Assembly (NCBI GenBank): GCA_907163375.1
Contig: CAJQUW010011596.1
Location: 1 to 64,000 of the forward strand
Direction of reading: 5' to 3'
From: Prostheceraeus crozeri
Taxonomy: Eukaryota; Platyhelminthes; Polycladida; Euryleptidae
Length of the DNA: 64,000 nt
Under the pieces are notes generated by a model that was given only the letters and a program-made list of their open reading frames with translations, did not search any database and was not told where the DNA came from. A program made the translations under genes and the position numbers. Of the stretch, positions 10,434 to 22,259 are shown one piece after another (position 1 is the first letter of the stretch; every line of letters starts with the position of its first letter).

Positions 10434-12513
10434 TAAGTGTCCTTGCGGGCATCGCTTTGCGTTTTCTGAATATTTCAGAATAAACATTTATAACTTATGA
10501 CTTATGACTTATAAGTATTACTCGCAGGCCACTTTTAATGGCCCTGCGACCACAATTTAGACCGCAGCAATCCATCTTGATCTTGAAATGTTTTGATTCT
10601 TTTTTGAACTTTTAGGAAGAACATCATCTAACTACCTAATCCTAGCGTCCTGAACATCATCTAATACTAAAACGTTCATATTATCTCAACTTCAATATGG
10701 GTTACAGCACAGTGTACATGCACTGTACGCTAGATAGTACACATTGATATACAGTGTGTATATTACAGAAAATTACTTTTTCACTCGGCATGCGTTGAGT
10801 CAGAGCAAGAACATTTACAAAAGGGATGCATATGAATCAAATCAAAGGTCATCTGAATAATAATTATTTTTACTCTCGTGAAGCATATGGAGGCTGCACT
10901 CAAAATTTCTCTATGCCCACGGGCCACATGTCGCTCATCCTTGGTCTAAATGATTAAATAAAAACATGAAATGTTTCTGTACAATATATTTTTTCATTTA
11001 AGATTTTCATTTCTTAACATTCCGTGCTTCTTCTGTGTCAGCACACAAAGAGTGATATGAGAAGACACATAATCATATTAGAGCATGCCCTATTGTTCTC
11101 AAAATTGATCACACATGCAGTCTTTCGGTCGGTGGTTGTAAAAATAAAGACAAACGTCTCAAGCTACAACAAAGCAAAAGGATCAATGGTTACATCTGTT
11201 TTTCTGTCACATGGATGCTATGTACATATCTACCTATGTTTTAAAACATGGTCCTGTTTTTTTTATATGCCTTGAATACATGTTGCAAACTTTCATAAGT
11301 GTTCTTCGCTGGCGTTTAACTAATTTTGATAGTCGACAATAGATTCATAAAAAGTTCATAAAACTATACGTAATAACATAGCTGTACTAGCAAAAGTATC
11401 AAAAATATTAATTTCAAAACATTATTTTTTAGCAGAACTTTAAAGCTTGGATCAAGAATGGTTTTAAAAGCACATTTTCAAAAATGGCTTTATATAATTT
11501 TAGGGATGGTTATAAAACCGTGAACTATGAAATATGCAAACGGTTAACAATAAAAAGTTCAATAATATAAGAATAGTCTATAGAAAATCACCAAACCCAT
11601 AAAAATATGCTTGATATCAGATTTCGGGCATACTGCAATTTTCTATTTAATTTCTTATGATGAGCTTGTCAAGTTGATAGAGATTAAAATGCAGTCTTCA
11701 TAGCGCTGTTGTTGAATTTCGTGTTTATCAAAGTATTGTATTGTAAAGCTACATGCAACATAGCTTTACGTGCTGAAGCATATAATATGAAGCACACGCT
11801 CAACAGGCCCAGCAACGCATCACGTTTAATTTTCTGCTCTACATAAAAATAGCCTAAATTTCAGACAATCAAATAACACATTCAAATTTTAAAACGCGTT
11901 ATTCATGTAGCTTGATTTATTCAATCTAGCTAAATTCTTCTTCTTAGCTGCTCACAACGTGATTTTAAAATTTCCTTCGTAGATTCATAGTTTTTGATTA
12001 ATTATTTATAATGCTGCTTTCGAAATTTTATGCGCTACCCTTAATTTGCATGTACATGTAAATAATCTTCCAGTCAATACAAATACAAAACCTTGTATAA
12101 TTAAATTAGCTTCTTGTAGTGATAGTAAATCGATAATCGAAGATAGACAAATATATAAACTTCATCTTTAAACTTGGATGCATTCAAAATGACTGTGATC
12201 TCCAACGTTATAGCTTCAGACATCTGTTTTCATCAATTGTCATTGAAATCATAAGCAATTTCATATTTTGAACCTGTCAAGTCATGAGAAATTTCAATGA
12301 GCCTATCGGTCTACAACCAACAACCAAAGACAGAATGTATAGGATGATGCGATCTACTGCCCTTCAATTTCATGAATTCATAATAGTGTTACCCAAGATA
12401 AACATAATTATGAAATTGTTAACATAATCCATATAATACAGATCAAACATCACTGTCAATAAGAAAATTTTGTTGCAAAAAGTTCTGATAGAAAAAATAT
12501 GGGAAATGTCTGA
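10434..12513. other. Intergenic, no gene seen
   Basis: AT-rich sequence. An AATAAA at about 10480 and a GCAGGCCACTTTTAATGGCC hairpin-like stretch at 10525-10545 suggest the LTR element may have landed near the 3' end of an older transcript or repeat. No reading frame is recognisable. Confidence 0.35.
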
Positions 12514-14065
12514 TCAATTCTCACGTCTCCACCACAATGGACTGAACGAGCGTTTTGTAATCCTGTGTTCTCTCCACTTGCTTGAACCGGGTCTCAGTTC
12601 ATTCCACTTCTCATTGTCATAACGATTTGATTTATTGTGATTGTCTCCAAGTCGAATTCCAACTCTTGATGCAGCATCTTTTAACTTCATCTCTAGCTCT
12701 TGAATTCTAAAATTCATAGAAGACATCACTTCTGTTCGATGATTTTTGATCAGTCTCATTACCAAAAGGCAATTGATCTTTGTTGTTGAAGTTGAAGTGT
12801 TCGCTGGTAGCCCAAGTAGCTGATGAATAGGACCACATTCAAATTTCAATCTTCGCAATTTTTGAAGAGCTTGACAATCTATTGAATCTACATTGCCTTT
12901 GGCTGGAATATTAAATGAAACTGCGGATAATTTAAGAGAATTTCTTCTGATAGCATTTAGCAAGTGAGTGGAAATTTGAGAAACTACTTCGCTCATGCTC
13001 TGCGATTCACTTGTCATATCGAAAGACAGTTGTGACTTGCAGTTTCCCTTTGCTGTCAGGAAGCTGGTTGTTTTATCCGCTAAAAATCGATGCTCACTCC
13101 ATGAAACAGTTTCAAACTTAAATGACACAACCGTTCATTTTTAGGTCATACGACTTGCCCCCATGTACTCTGTACAAGCTTTTGATACACGATGTCTGTT
13201 TGATGACATAGTTGTTTCGCCCTTTCCGAACAAGCAAGCCTCCAAGATTTGGCTTCATCAACTTTTCATGAAATGTTGAATCATCTTCCTGCAGCAACTT
13301 GCAAAGTTCTTTCGCCGTAGCTTGACGACGGACTCTGCTTCGAAGGAGCAATCCGAAACCCGATTTGTGAGTGGATAGCAAGTGACATTTCATAGGATCA
13401 TATTCCAAAGTTTCCCAAGAGATTAATTGCATTATATTGTTCAGTCGAAGTCGATGTCTCTCTGTTGAATTCGAAGAAGATTTTAAACGGATTGTTATGG
13501 TCTCTTGTATCGGTTTGACACTTTCCACAGTCGCTCCACCAGTTACTAGAAGATCCAAAATTCGATTATCGTTTGACAACTGATGATGATGTCCCATTGA
13601 ATATAAAGATAATCTTCCTGAGCGCGGGAATTCATGCTCTATGTCTTCAGATGGAGCAATGAATGGCTTGGTCGGCTCATCACGTTGAATAGTTTTTCGA
13701 ACTCCAAATATAACATTGCTGAAATCAATTGCAAGAGAAGCAAACTTCCTTGAATGGTCAGGGACGCTTTCGATGCATTTTTGTGCGAGATCTTGTATTT
13801 TATTGAATGTTTCCGGACGTTGGTATTCATCATGGATCACTGGTACAGTCAATGTTTGTGCTGGAATGAGATACATCGGCATATCGCCATAGAAGGGAAC
13901 GAGGTTTAGATTCTCAGGGTGTTCAACAAATGGGTAAAAGAACATTTCTTTGGTTCCCTTGTTATCTAGATTGTCAATCACGCCTGCGTCATCTTCGTGA
14001 ATGATTTTCAAAATACCATCCAATGTGACAGAAAGTGGTCTTGGAGTAGAATATTTCTTATCCAT
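12514..14065 (-). CDS. Hypothetical protein in two overlapping frames
   Basis: I do not recognise this gene. ATG at 14065 opens a 315-codon frame (to 13118). The next frame (13128-12514, 204 codons) overlaps it by 11 bp and has no ATG at its left edge. Codon use and charge pattern carry on smoothly across the junction, so one protein of about 515 residues with a single frame change near 13120, or a missed intron, is more likely than two genes. The N-terminal part is rich in D/E and aromatic residues. The C-terminal part has a helical, charged segment and ends with W-W-R-R-E-N. There is no signal peptide, membrane segment or zinc pattern. Being free of introns over 950 bp, it could be a host single-exon gene, a retrocopy or a gene from an undescribed mobile element. 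Confidence 0.6.
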
Positions 14066-15480
14066 CAGAGCAGTAGAACGGAAACATACAGACAGAATGT
14101 GATCTAACTCATCAACAAATCTAAAGTCACATGATTCATATATTAAATATCTTTAAGATAGCCTACTGTTTGAGATGTTTGCACGTGTTAATACGCATGA
14201 CCTTAAGAATAGGACGGCCAATTATCATTGCTTCGTCGGTATCAGATCGGGCGTTGCAACCGATCAGCTGAATAACAATGACTGACCCAACAGGGTGTGC
14301 ATTCTTTAATTATTCATCTGACATTTTGGCATCAATTCAGTCAACCGAAATGCTGTATTCTCTTTACAATTGTCTTAGTTTAGATGAAAAGGAACTCAAT
14401 TGATCAACAAAAGCAAGTCCGAAATGATCCCTCGATCAGTCAGCCTGATTTCAGAGATTGATTGAGCATTTTCAAGTGACACTGATGAAGCATGCGGTAA
14501 AAAATTAAAGTATTGAAGCATGATATGAATTACAAAAATTATTTGTAATATAGAAGTGCAACCAATATCAATGAGGTATTGCAACAATTCTGAAATTATC
14601 CGAAGAAGATGTGATAAATAAAGTTCGTCTTTTTCATTTATTCAATGAAAGATATAAGGATTTGATGAAGAATCAAATTGATATCAAAATTCAGAGTTAA
14701 TTATTGCTATATAACTTTGAGTTCAATTAAAGAGGTTTCAGAATACATTACTGATTGTTCAACATAATGACTTGAAGAGCATGCAACGAATAAATCAAAG
14801 TTATTATTTTCAATAAGATTTTGATATTTTCCTTGTTAGAAGACATCTTCTCCCTACATTTAGACACAATTGCTGATTAAGAGATTGGAGTGGTCACGTT
14901 ACTGAATGCTGTCAATATTCTGACCAGTCATTTGTAGATCCTTGATATCTCTTGTAACTGAGGAAAGCATTTATACAAAATATCGTTCGATAACATAACT
15001 TGTTATAGAAACTTTTGATTATCAAAACGTGATTAAAATGAAGAAGAGAAATTAAAATATTGAAACGCAGACTTAAGAAATAAATTTTCTCTTTGATTCA
15101 ACGATCATTATTTTGGAAATAAAGCTTGATATTTTTATCATTATTGTGAAGTAACTGCAAAACTGCTCCGAGATTTTTAGTAAATAAATATAGACATTGT
15201 GTGCAGTATGAATAATCATAATTGACGATAATTTCTGGACAAAAACGCCATGATTATATACAAAAGTATGTAGTCACATATTATAGTGTCAGTGGTTTTA
15301 TATTAAAAGTCGCAAGACCGGAGAACTAATTATTTTGAGTGCAGGCTCTATTCGACAAAAAGTGGTGTATAGTTTCATGAATTTCATGAAATATCTATTC
15401 ACAATGCTGAAATGTCAGAGATATTTTATACTTGTCTTTAAATTAATTTAAATCCAAGCTAAAACGATTGTATTACCTAT
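14066..15480. other. Intergenic, no gene seen
   Basis: AT-rich sequence between the hypothetical gene and the left inverted repeat of the 9.8-kb element. Short frames only, none with a domain. Confidence 0.35.
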
Positions 15481-15663
15481 TATATATCATTTTCCATCTA
15501 TTTTGATCGAAATTCCAAGCAATTTCGTCAATGATATATAATGCTATGATTATTTCCAAGCAATTTGGTCACATAGCTTGCTATTTCCAAGCAAGTTGGG
15601 CAAAGTCTGATATCTCTCTTAGCTATTCCAAGCAATTTGGTCCGAAGGTCAAGCCATTTAGTC
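15481..15663 (+). repeat. Left terminal inverted repeat, about 183 bp
   Basis: Matches the reverse complement of 25071-25254 with a few mismatches and small indels. Within it the word TTCCAAGCAATTTGGTC or close variants (CCAAGCAATTTCGTCA, CCAAGCAAGTTGGGCA) recurs four times, so the TIR is itself built of short subrepeats that may be binding sites for the transposase. Confidence 0.85.
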
Positions 15664-16255
15664 ACATAGCATTTTAACAGGTACATGGAAATCAGGTAGG
15701 TTAAAATTTGAATTATTTTACAATGGATCAAATTCTCGTTCTAGTTATCGATATTATTGATTTAATTATTTAAATTCTTTGTGAGCTAATCAATTCAATT
15801 AAGATGGTTGGTGGGTTGTCCAAAGATAAGTTCTCCGACATGCTATCCGAGATCGATGCTTTGGTGAAGCATATTATTTTATCTTCGGTGTGACTGCGCT
15901 TCATGCCATTGCGATGCACCACACCCCTCAAACAAAATTCCCAAATTTAGTCGAGAAAATAACGTGTCAATTTGCGTCTAAAAAAGTCGGCTAATTTGAG
16001 GTTTAATATGTCTGGTCGTAATCGCTTTTTTTCCCATTGAAAAAGACGACAATTAGTCGATTTTTGTTCCATTAGAAGAGCCGACAACTAGTCCAGTTTC
16101 TGTGTGCCCATAGACGTCCTTAATGACTCACTCACGCACTTATATATCCCCTTGGTTCCAGAGACACAAAACAGTGCAAGTGCATGTAAAATGTATAATT
16201 CATATCAGCAACCAAATCGGATGCAAAATTAGTACAATAGGTAGGAAAAACTGAC

Positions 16256-16472
16256 ACACATAAAATCGAATATGAGTAACAAAATTTGGCCAGAAAAATG
16301 ATCCATCTTCAAATACAATAAGTTCGAAGAGCTGCGCTGGTGATGATGGCATTTTAATGCAACTTCTATAGCGCCAATGTATTCTATTCAGCAAAGAAAT
16401 CAGGAAAGGGATTTACGTTGGTCATCGTCACTGACGACATAATAATAATGTACATTTGATATCTTAAATGAT
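16256..16472. repeat. Direct repeat of about 217 bp, copy 1
   Basis: Closely matches 16600-16823. Both copies share the block AGCTGCGCTGGTRATGATKG and the block CGTTGGTCATCGTCACTGAC. Located inside the 9.8-kb element near its left end. Confidence 0.8.
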
Positions 16473-16599
16473 ACAATGAACATGGTACTCACTCTAATAG
16501 ACATGTATGCTGGCATCAATTGTACCGAAATACACTGCCTGTCATATCTTGACATAAACATATTTGACAGATTGTTCACAACTCCTTAAATTTGGTGAT

Positions 16600-16823
16600 A
16601 CACATATCAAACGAATATGAGCAACAAAATTTGGCTAGAAAAATGATTCATCTTCAAATACAATAAGAAAGTTTGAAGAGCTGCGCTGGTAATGATTGCA
16701 TTTTGATGCAACTTCTATAGCGCCAATGTATTCTTTTCAGCAAAGAAATCAGGAAAGGGATTTACGTTGGTCATCGTCACTGACGACATAATAATAATGT
16801 ACATTTGATTTCAAATGATACAT
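16600..16823. repeat. Direct repeat of about 217 bp, copy 2
   Basis: Second copy of 16256-16472, about 344 bp downstream, with scattered substitutions and one short insertion. Confidence 0.8.
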
Positions 16824-17318
16824 GAGCAGAAATCGTTTTCATGCTTAGTGCAATCAAGTTCGCCAATTGTCGGCAAAGGTGAATTTGATTACACTAGGCA
16901 CAAAAACAATGATGCTCTGTTGAATTTGTTAGCATTATCGTGAAAATACTTGCAATGTTGGCCATTGCAACCTGTAAATCACCAGCTTTTAGGAGATGTA
17001 AACGAACAGTGAAACATGTGTGAGGCAAAACTTTTGGCAGGTGAGGTAGTGCGTGCGAACAAGTGAACTAGATACTAAGTGAAATGACTAGTAGATTGGA
17101 CACTCATTCCAAGAGAGGATATCAGATGGACAATTATTCTAAGAGAAAATGAATTAAAATTCAAATGAAATTCCTCAGTGAAATGCAAAAACATCTCAGA
17201 AAATATCGAGACAACAAAAAAATCTATGAAATATTCATATATTAGAAATTGAGTTTCAGATAGTGCACTAGTTCTGCTCACTGTTTTGAAAACGTTCTGC
17301 TTACCGGGAAAACACAAA

Positions 17319-20300
17319 CTATTCATCATCGTCGTCTTCGACAGCGCAAGGGATATCTCTAGAAGTTCCCATATTGAGAATGTTTGTTAAAGTCTTCCTC
17401 TTCTCCATTTGTGGCATGCGTTTGAGCACTTCCCCCATGGAACGACAAATGAAATCCACGGACTCCTGGTTCTCAATGTTATGCATCTGAAAGGAAATGA
17501 TCTCTGTCATATTCTAGGTTTACATACGAAATACGAATGCAAACTAACATTTCAGTTAGTCAAAGAGCTAGCATGATTTGCTACTTCTATTTTCAAGCGT
17601 TAACCTTTTTCGATTTCTTTGCATAATACCGTACGGAATGACTGATAATGCACAGAAATTTCTTTCATTACATAGGAAACTTAACACAATATGCACTCAT
17701 CCGTATCAATCTTTCAGAAAATATTAGCCATCCAGGTTAGTAAAACACAATATCTTTAAATAACTCGATACCAGGTAGTGTAAATAGGAACTAGTTCTGA
17801 TTCAGACTTACTTTATTGTGTCGCAAAACATCGGCGATGAATCTCGGCAATTGCAGGTCCATGGCCGACTTCTTGCCCCGCTGACCTTTCTTTGAAAACA
17901 TTTTCCAAGCTGCCGGCGACGAAATGCGCAGGATTATTCTTTTGATTGATTTCTTTTTTCTTTTGCACACTTCCTTGCTAACAGTTTGGATTGCCTTTTC
18001 GCGAATGTCTTTGTTTTCGTTGATAGTGTTGAAAAATTCAATAATTTCATCAGCAGTTGTTGGGAAATCAATTCCTGGTTCTTCCTCAGTCGATTCTATC
18101 GAGGCGTGCATGGTACTACAAATACAAGCCGAGCGATGTTCTAATCTCAACAGAATTCGCAAGACTTCTCTCGACCAGTGCTGCACATGTACACAATGGC
18201 ATTTGAAATCGAAATCGAGTGCTTCAGAGACCATGTTGGACAGATTCGTGTTATCATTGGAGCTGGTGTTGGGGTCTCCACGTGTATCAATCGGCGTTGA
18301 TGTAGTGAACTGTAATTCTACTTCCTTGATGGATTCATTATTTGATTCTGCTTCTTTGGATTCATCATCTGACACTGAACCTTGAGACACGGATGTACCC
18401 AACTGCGAGAACGGTGGTTCGGGAAAGTCAATATCGCAGGGACGCTCGTGGATTGTTGACGTTCCAGTAGTCATATCATTTGTTGATTTTCCAGGTAACA
18501 AGTGGGTTACTCCTGCATTCGAGCGTCTCAGAGCGCATTTCTTACGTCGCGGTTCCTCAGGCTCATTGAATCCGTATCTGTCAGTTTCCTGCACTTTCCT
18601 TTTTCGCTGTTCGCCGTCATCTGTTGTAGACATTGAGCCGGTTCTCGAAAATTTTGCGCATTTCCGTGTGATCTCATCAAATGATTCTGAAATGAAAATC
18701 AAGTGATTTTCAAGTGGTCAAACGATAAATTGCCATTATTCTCTTACAATTTAGATCGCTATGAGAACCTATGATCGGCAATGATATCGATTTATTTTCA
18801 AAATGACATTTTTCGAATTTTATAAAATGATATCATTTTACATCATTTTTTGTAGTGAAAAGCAGGCCTTTTTAACAATAGTATTATTATAAAGTAGTAT
18901 AAGTAGTTCCGATTAAAGGTAGACCCTTTTTAGTGAAACACACGCAGGTAGGGTACACCGCAACATACATTAATCTACCAAACAAGTCTTTCGATTTGCG
19001 GTTTACGCACGTATATGTTAGGACCATAGCCAGTCAATGAAAGCGATTATAAACCTCGGAGGTAAGAATATAGCCTACGTTGTGTTATAGGCCTATAGGC
19101 TTATTATTAGGATTGTTGTCTAATTGAATTATGAAACCATACATATTCTGAAAGCTTGTTTTATGACAAATTCGAAAATGACAACAGAATTGCACTATCT
19201 GTGAAATAGTTGGCGTCATTTTATCTTTAAGAAAAGTGAGCTTTTTTGTGTTTTTTACATCTACTGAACAATAATATCAAAGTTTTCAAAACGAGGACAA
19301 CTGAAAAGATTCACTGAGAAATTCTCTTTCAAATGATGCAACATTTGTTGCTGTTGTTATTATTCAACAATTAATAATAATGAAAAAGAAACGACGAGAT
19401 TTGGTATGTCAACAGACTTTTTGCCATGGCTGTACTTACAAAAAATATAATTACAAATACGTCGACTCTCACGCCATAACATGAGGTCTGATTGTCATGG
19501 TACCTCAAGGGCGATGGTCATGGAAGCTTCACCCCTAGTAGCGGCTAGCATGGCCAGGTGCCTTGGGTAGGGTATGGACTATGGAAGAGTAAAAAAAGTG
19601 CGGTAGTTTTTTTATGACCCAAAGAATTTGTCACATACGGAAATTTCGTGCATGAAAGTCGATTGAAAGGCTGAGAAAATATTTCCTGTGAAACGCTTAA
19701 TAGCCGTAATTCAACTTGCTTGACAAGCAGTGTAAGACCTTCATCATGAATTGATTTGACGTTCTTGCTTTCTCATATCTTCGCTTAATAGATATACTTC
19801 TTCTTTTGTTATGAAACTCCTCATTAGACTACAATTTTCAAGTAATTCTGAAATAGACCTGTCTACATAGGTTGACGGTTAACATACAGAATCACTTGAA
19901 AATGATGTCCAAATGAGGAGTTTCAAAACGAAAGTAGAAGTAAATCCACTAAGCGAAGATGGAGGAAGGCAAATAAGTTAAATCAATTCAAGCTTTTATC
20001 ACAGATATTCACAGTCTATAAATCAGAAAAAATGAATTTCGTTAACGATATTCGGAATAACTATCGGCATATGTAGGCATGGAAACACAACGGTAGGCCT
20101 AGGCATATTGTATAAACATACTTACCATGTGATTTCAGAATCTTAACTTTGTAACATGACCATGTAGAAGAAGGATCAGCCTTCGACCGAAGCAATGTTC
20201 TTATTGTCGCGTAGGCAGTTTTCGGTGGAAACGCAATTTCCACATTCCCGCTTCCATCGTCCACTTCAACCCAAGATGAATTGACAACTTCGATAGTGCC

Positions 20301-20327
20301 GTCATCAAATTCAATGATGTGATACAT
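17319..20327 (-). CDS. DUF4806-type protein gene, three coding exons
   Basis: Exons at 20327-20126, 18686-17812 and 17486-17319 have consensus junctions (donors GTAAGTATG and GTAAGTCTG, acceptors ending TTTCAG) and matching phases (1, then 0), giving about 414 codons. The N-terminal 65 residues, starting M-Y-H-I-I-E-F-D-D-G, resemble the small beta-rich module that precedes DUF4806. A long acidic, Ser-rich linker follows. Residues near 330-360 read I-S-S-P-A-A-W-K-M-F-S-K-K-G-Q-R-G-K-K, the basic core of DUF4806. The last exon has a helical segment with L-K-R-M-P and an acidic tail E-D-D-D-D-E. The start is chosen because an acceptor (CTATTTTCAG) lies 3 bp before the ATG, implying an upstream non-coding exon. 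DUF4806 genes often accompany transposases, and the role is unknown. I see no break in it. Confidence 0.8.
19744..19998. repeat. Foldback element, arms about 110 bp
   Basis: Left arm 19744-19852 and right arm 19885-19998 are inverted copies at about 80% identity, sharing for instance GAAACTCCTCATT and its complement. It sits in intron 1 of the DUF4806-type gene and looks like a palindromic MITE. I found no clear target duplication. Confidence 0.75.
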
Positions 20328-20433
20328 GCTCTGAAAATAGAAATATGACGAACACTTCAGTTAAGATATTGGGGTTGTTTGGGTGTCGTTAGAATTCGAT
20401 AGCAGGTCATCTAAATTCTCTTGGTGATGGTAT

Positions 20434-20559
20434 GACATTTTTGCAGAAGCTTTTCGGCTCACACCGTGAGGCACTTTCAAAGCATCTATTATGAATTAAT
20501 GAACCAGTCGCTTTGAAAATGGCTACACGGCGTTAACCGAAAAGCTTCGTCAAAAAGAG
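20434..20559. repeat. Second foldback element, arms about 50 bp
   Basis: Left arm 20434-20483 and right arm 20510-20559 are inverted copies sharing GAAGCTTTTCGG. It lies just upstream of the DUF4806-type coding start, probably in a 5' intron or promoter, and is distinct in sequence from 19744-19998. Confidence 0.75.
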
Positions 20560-20960
20560 TTGCCGGTATAGTCTACTAACAAGTTGAACAAAAAATCCTT
20601 CATCCTGTAAATAGGTTACATACATGTGGATATTCATGAACTGAATTTCATTGCTCAATGTCTATAGACCGTAGAATGAGTCGCTGTTTGCTACAAGAAT
20701 GAGTTAGACAGTATACCTGGGTACCACCTTCATTAACTACGGGGATCAGTCAATAAAAAAGTTTCCCTGACACCTGCTTGTGATGAGATGACACAGTTAT
20801 ACACCCGGATTGACTTCCATAAAAATAAACTTCGGAAACCCAAAGTCACGAGGGATTAATTACAAGCAAGATTATTAATGAAAAATTTATGTTTTGTTTA
20901 ACGTGCCACGTAAATACATGGGTAGCCTGACAGGCAGATAAAAGCGATAGGAATTTAGAA

Positions 20961-22044
20961 TCATATAACTTTAATAGAGTGCAACAGTGTGACGAAATAC
21001 TTTTTATTCAAAAGCATTGCTTTCTTAGCAATATCGGTCACCTTGACCATTTTTAAGGGCAAACGTCTGTCGTGAGATACTTTAACCATTCCTATTTTTT
21101 CTGATGAAATCGGTTTCTTAAACAAACTTCCCCTTATTCTCAAAGCACTACCAATCACGTTGATTTCACTCATATTGCTTCCGCGAACAAAATACAAAAT
21201 TTTGAAAGGCCTTAAAGCTTCTCCTCAATGATACATAACAGTCAGAGGTGTCTGCTTGTAAAACACACGATTCGAGTGACAATTTTTTGTAAAAGCGAAC
21301 ACTAGTCAAATCAAACGAATTCAATACATCAGGTGAGGGGAGAACTTCATATCGCAAAATGTCTTGCATGTCGTTTTTTAGAATGCTTTGGCCCAGTGAC
21401 TGGTCAGTTTCCTCCACACGCCTTACCAGCTGTTCAAGAGGACGATCAGATTTTCGGATTTTGCGCTTGATAAAACGAAGGAAATTCTCAAACGGAAAGC
21501 AGCTGAAAGAATCCAATGGCCCCAGACGCTCAACATCATCAAACAGGTGACACAAGGAATGCACGTTATATATCAGAAACTTTTCCCCAAAGAGCAGATA
21601 TACAATATGTCCAAAACTGTGAACAAGATCTTTAGCATGTAACAGATAGTCTGTACTCACAGAATCAGAACAGTAAATTCGCATGATGACTGTCAAAACA
21701 GTAAAACAATCAGAAAATCCAGGACTACAAAATTTAGGTAGAACTGTTGGGGCTAAATATAACAAAAACAATCGTAGTTCGGTGGCCTTCCAAGTGCCCA
21801 AATGATTGACACTACGTGGTCGTCGATTGAAGTCTCTGGGAATATCGTTCCTTAGTGCCTTCAGATAGTCAGACATTTCTCTCAAAAGCTTCGCAGATAA
21901 TTGTTGGCGATCGCCACTTCTTAACTCATCCAACAGTTTGTAGGTAACCCCTTTGCAAACATTGTGCATGTAGTCTAGAGGAAAATCCACACAAATTTCA
22001 CATGTCGTAGCGTAGACATTCGACAAAGGAGCATTAAGCAACAT
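20961..22044 (-). pseudogene. Transposase-like protein, C-terminal part with one frame change
   Basis: The frame 22044-21166 reads L-D-Y-M-H-N-V-C-K-G-V near its start, then R-P-R-S-V-N-H-L-G-T-W-K-A-T-E-L-R-L-F-L-L-Y and Y-N-V-H-S-L-C-H-L-x-D-D-V near the middle. The sequence F-E-N-F-L-R-F-I-K-R closes the recognisable part. These motifs are shared by a large family of transposase-like proteins of invertebrates with Transposase_21/CACTA affinity. A frame change near 21190 moves the reading into 21197-20961, which ends as the family usually does (K-Y-F-V-T-L-L-H). The N-terminal third, normally with zinc ribbons, is not visible upstream, so the gene is truncated or has lost its 5' exons. It lies 634 bp upstream of the DUF4806-type gene on the same strand. 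Confidence 0.65.
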
Positions 22045-22259
22045 AAATGATCAATTTGACACAATGCGGCAGCGCAACTACTAACGGATGTCAAGTAAAT
22101 GAATAGCTTCCTAATGAGATATTGATTGAGACTGAAATACTTGGAAATAAGACGGGCAGCCAAAAATGCTGTAGCGAAACGCATCTTCTTGCAAGCTAGG
22201 TCAATGAACATAAATTTCTTCAATGTACATAAAATTATGTCATAATTCTGTATCATGAA

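Noticed and set aside
17924-18385. Plus-strand frame of 153 codons
   Set aside because: Antisense of exon 2 of the DUF4806-type gene.
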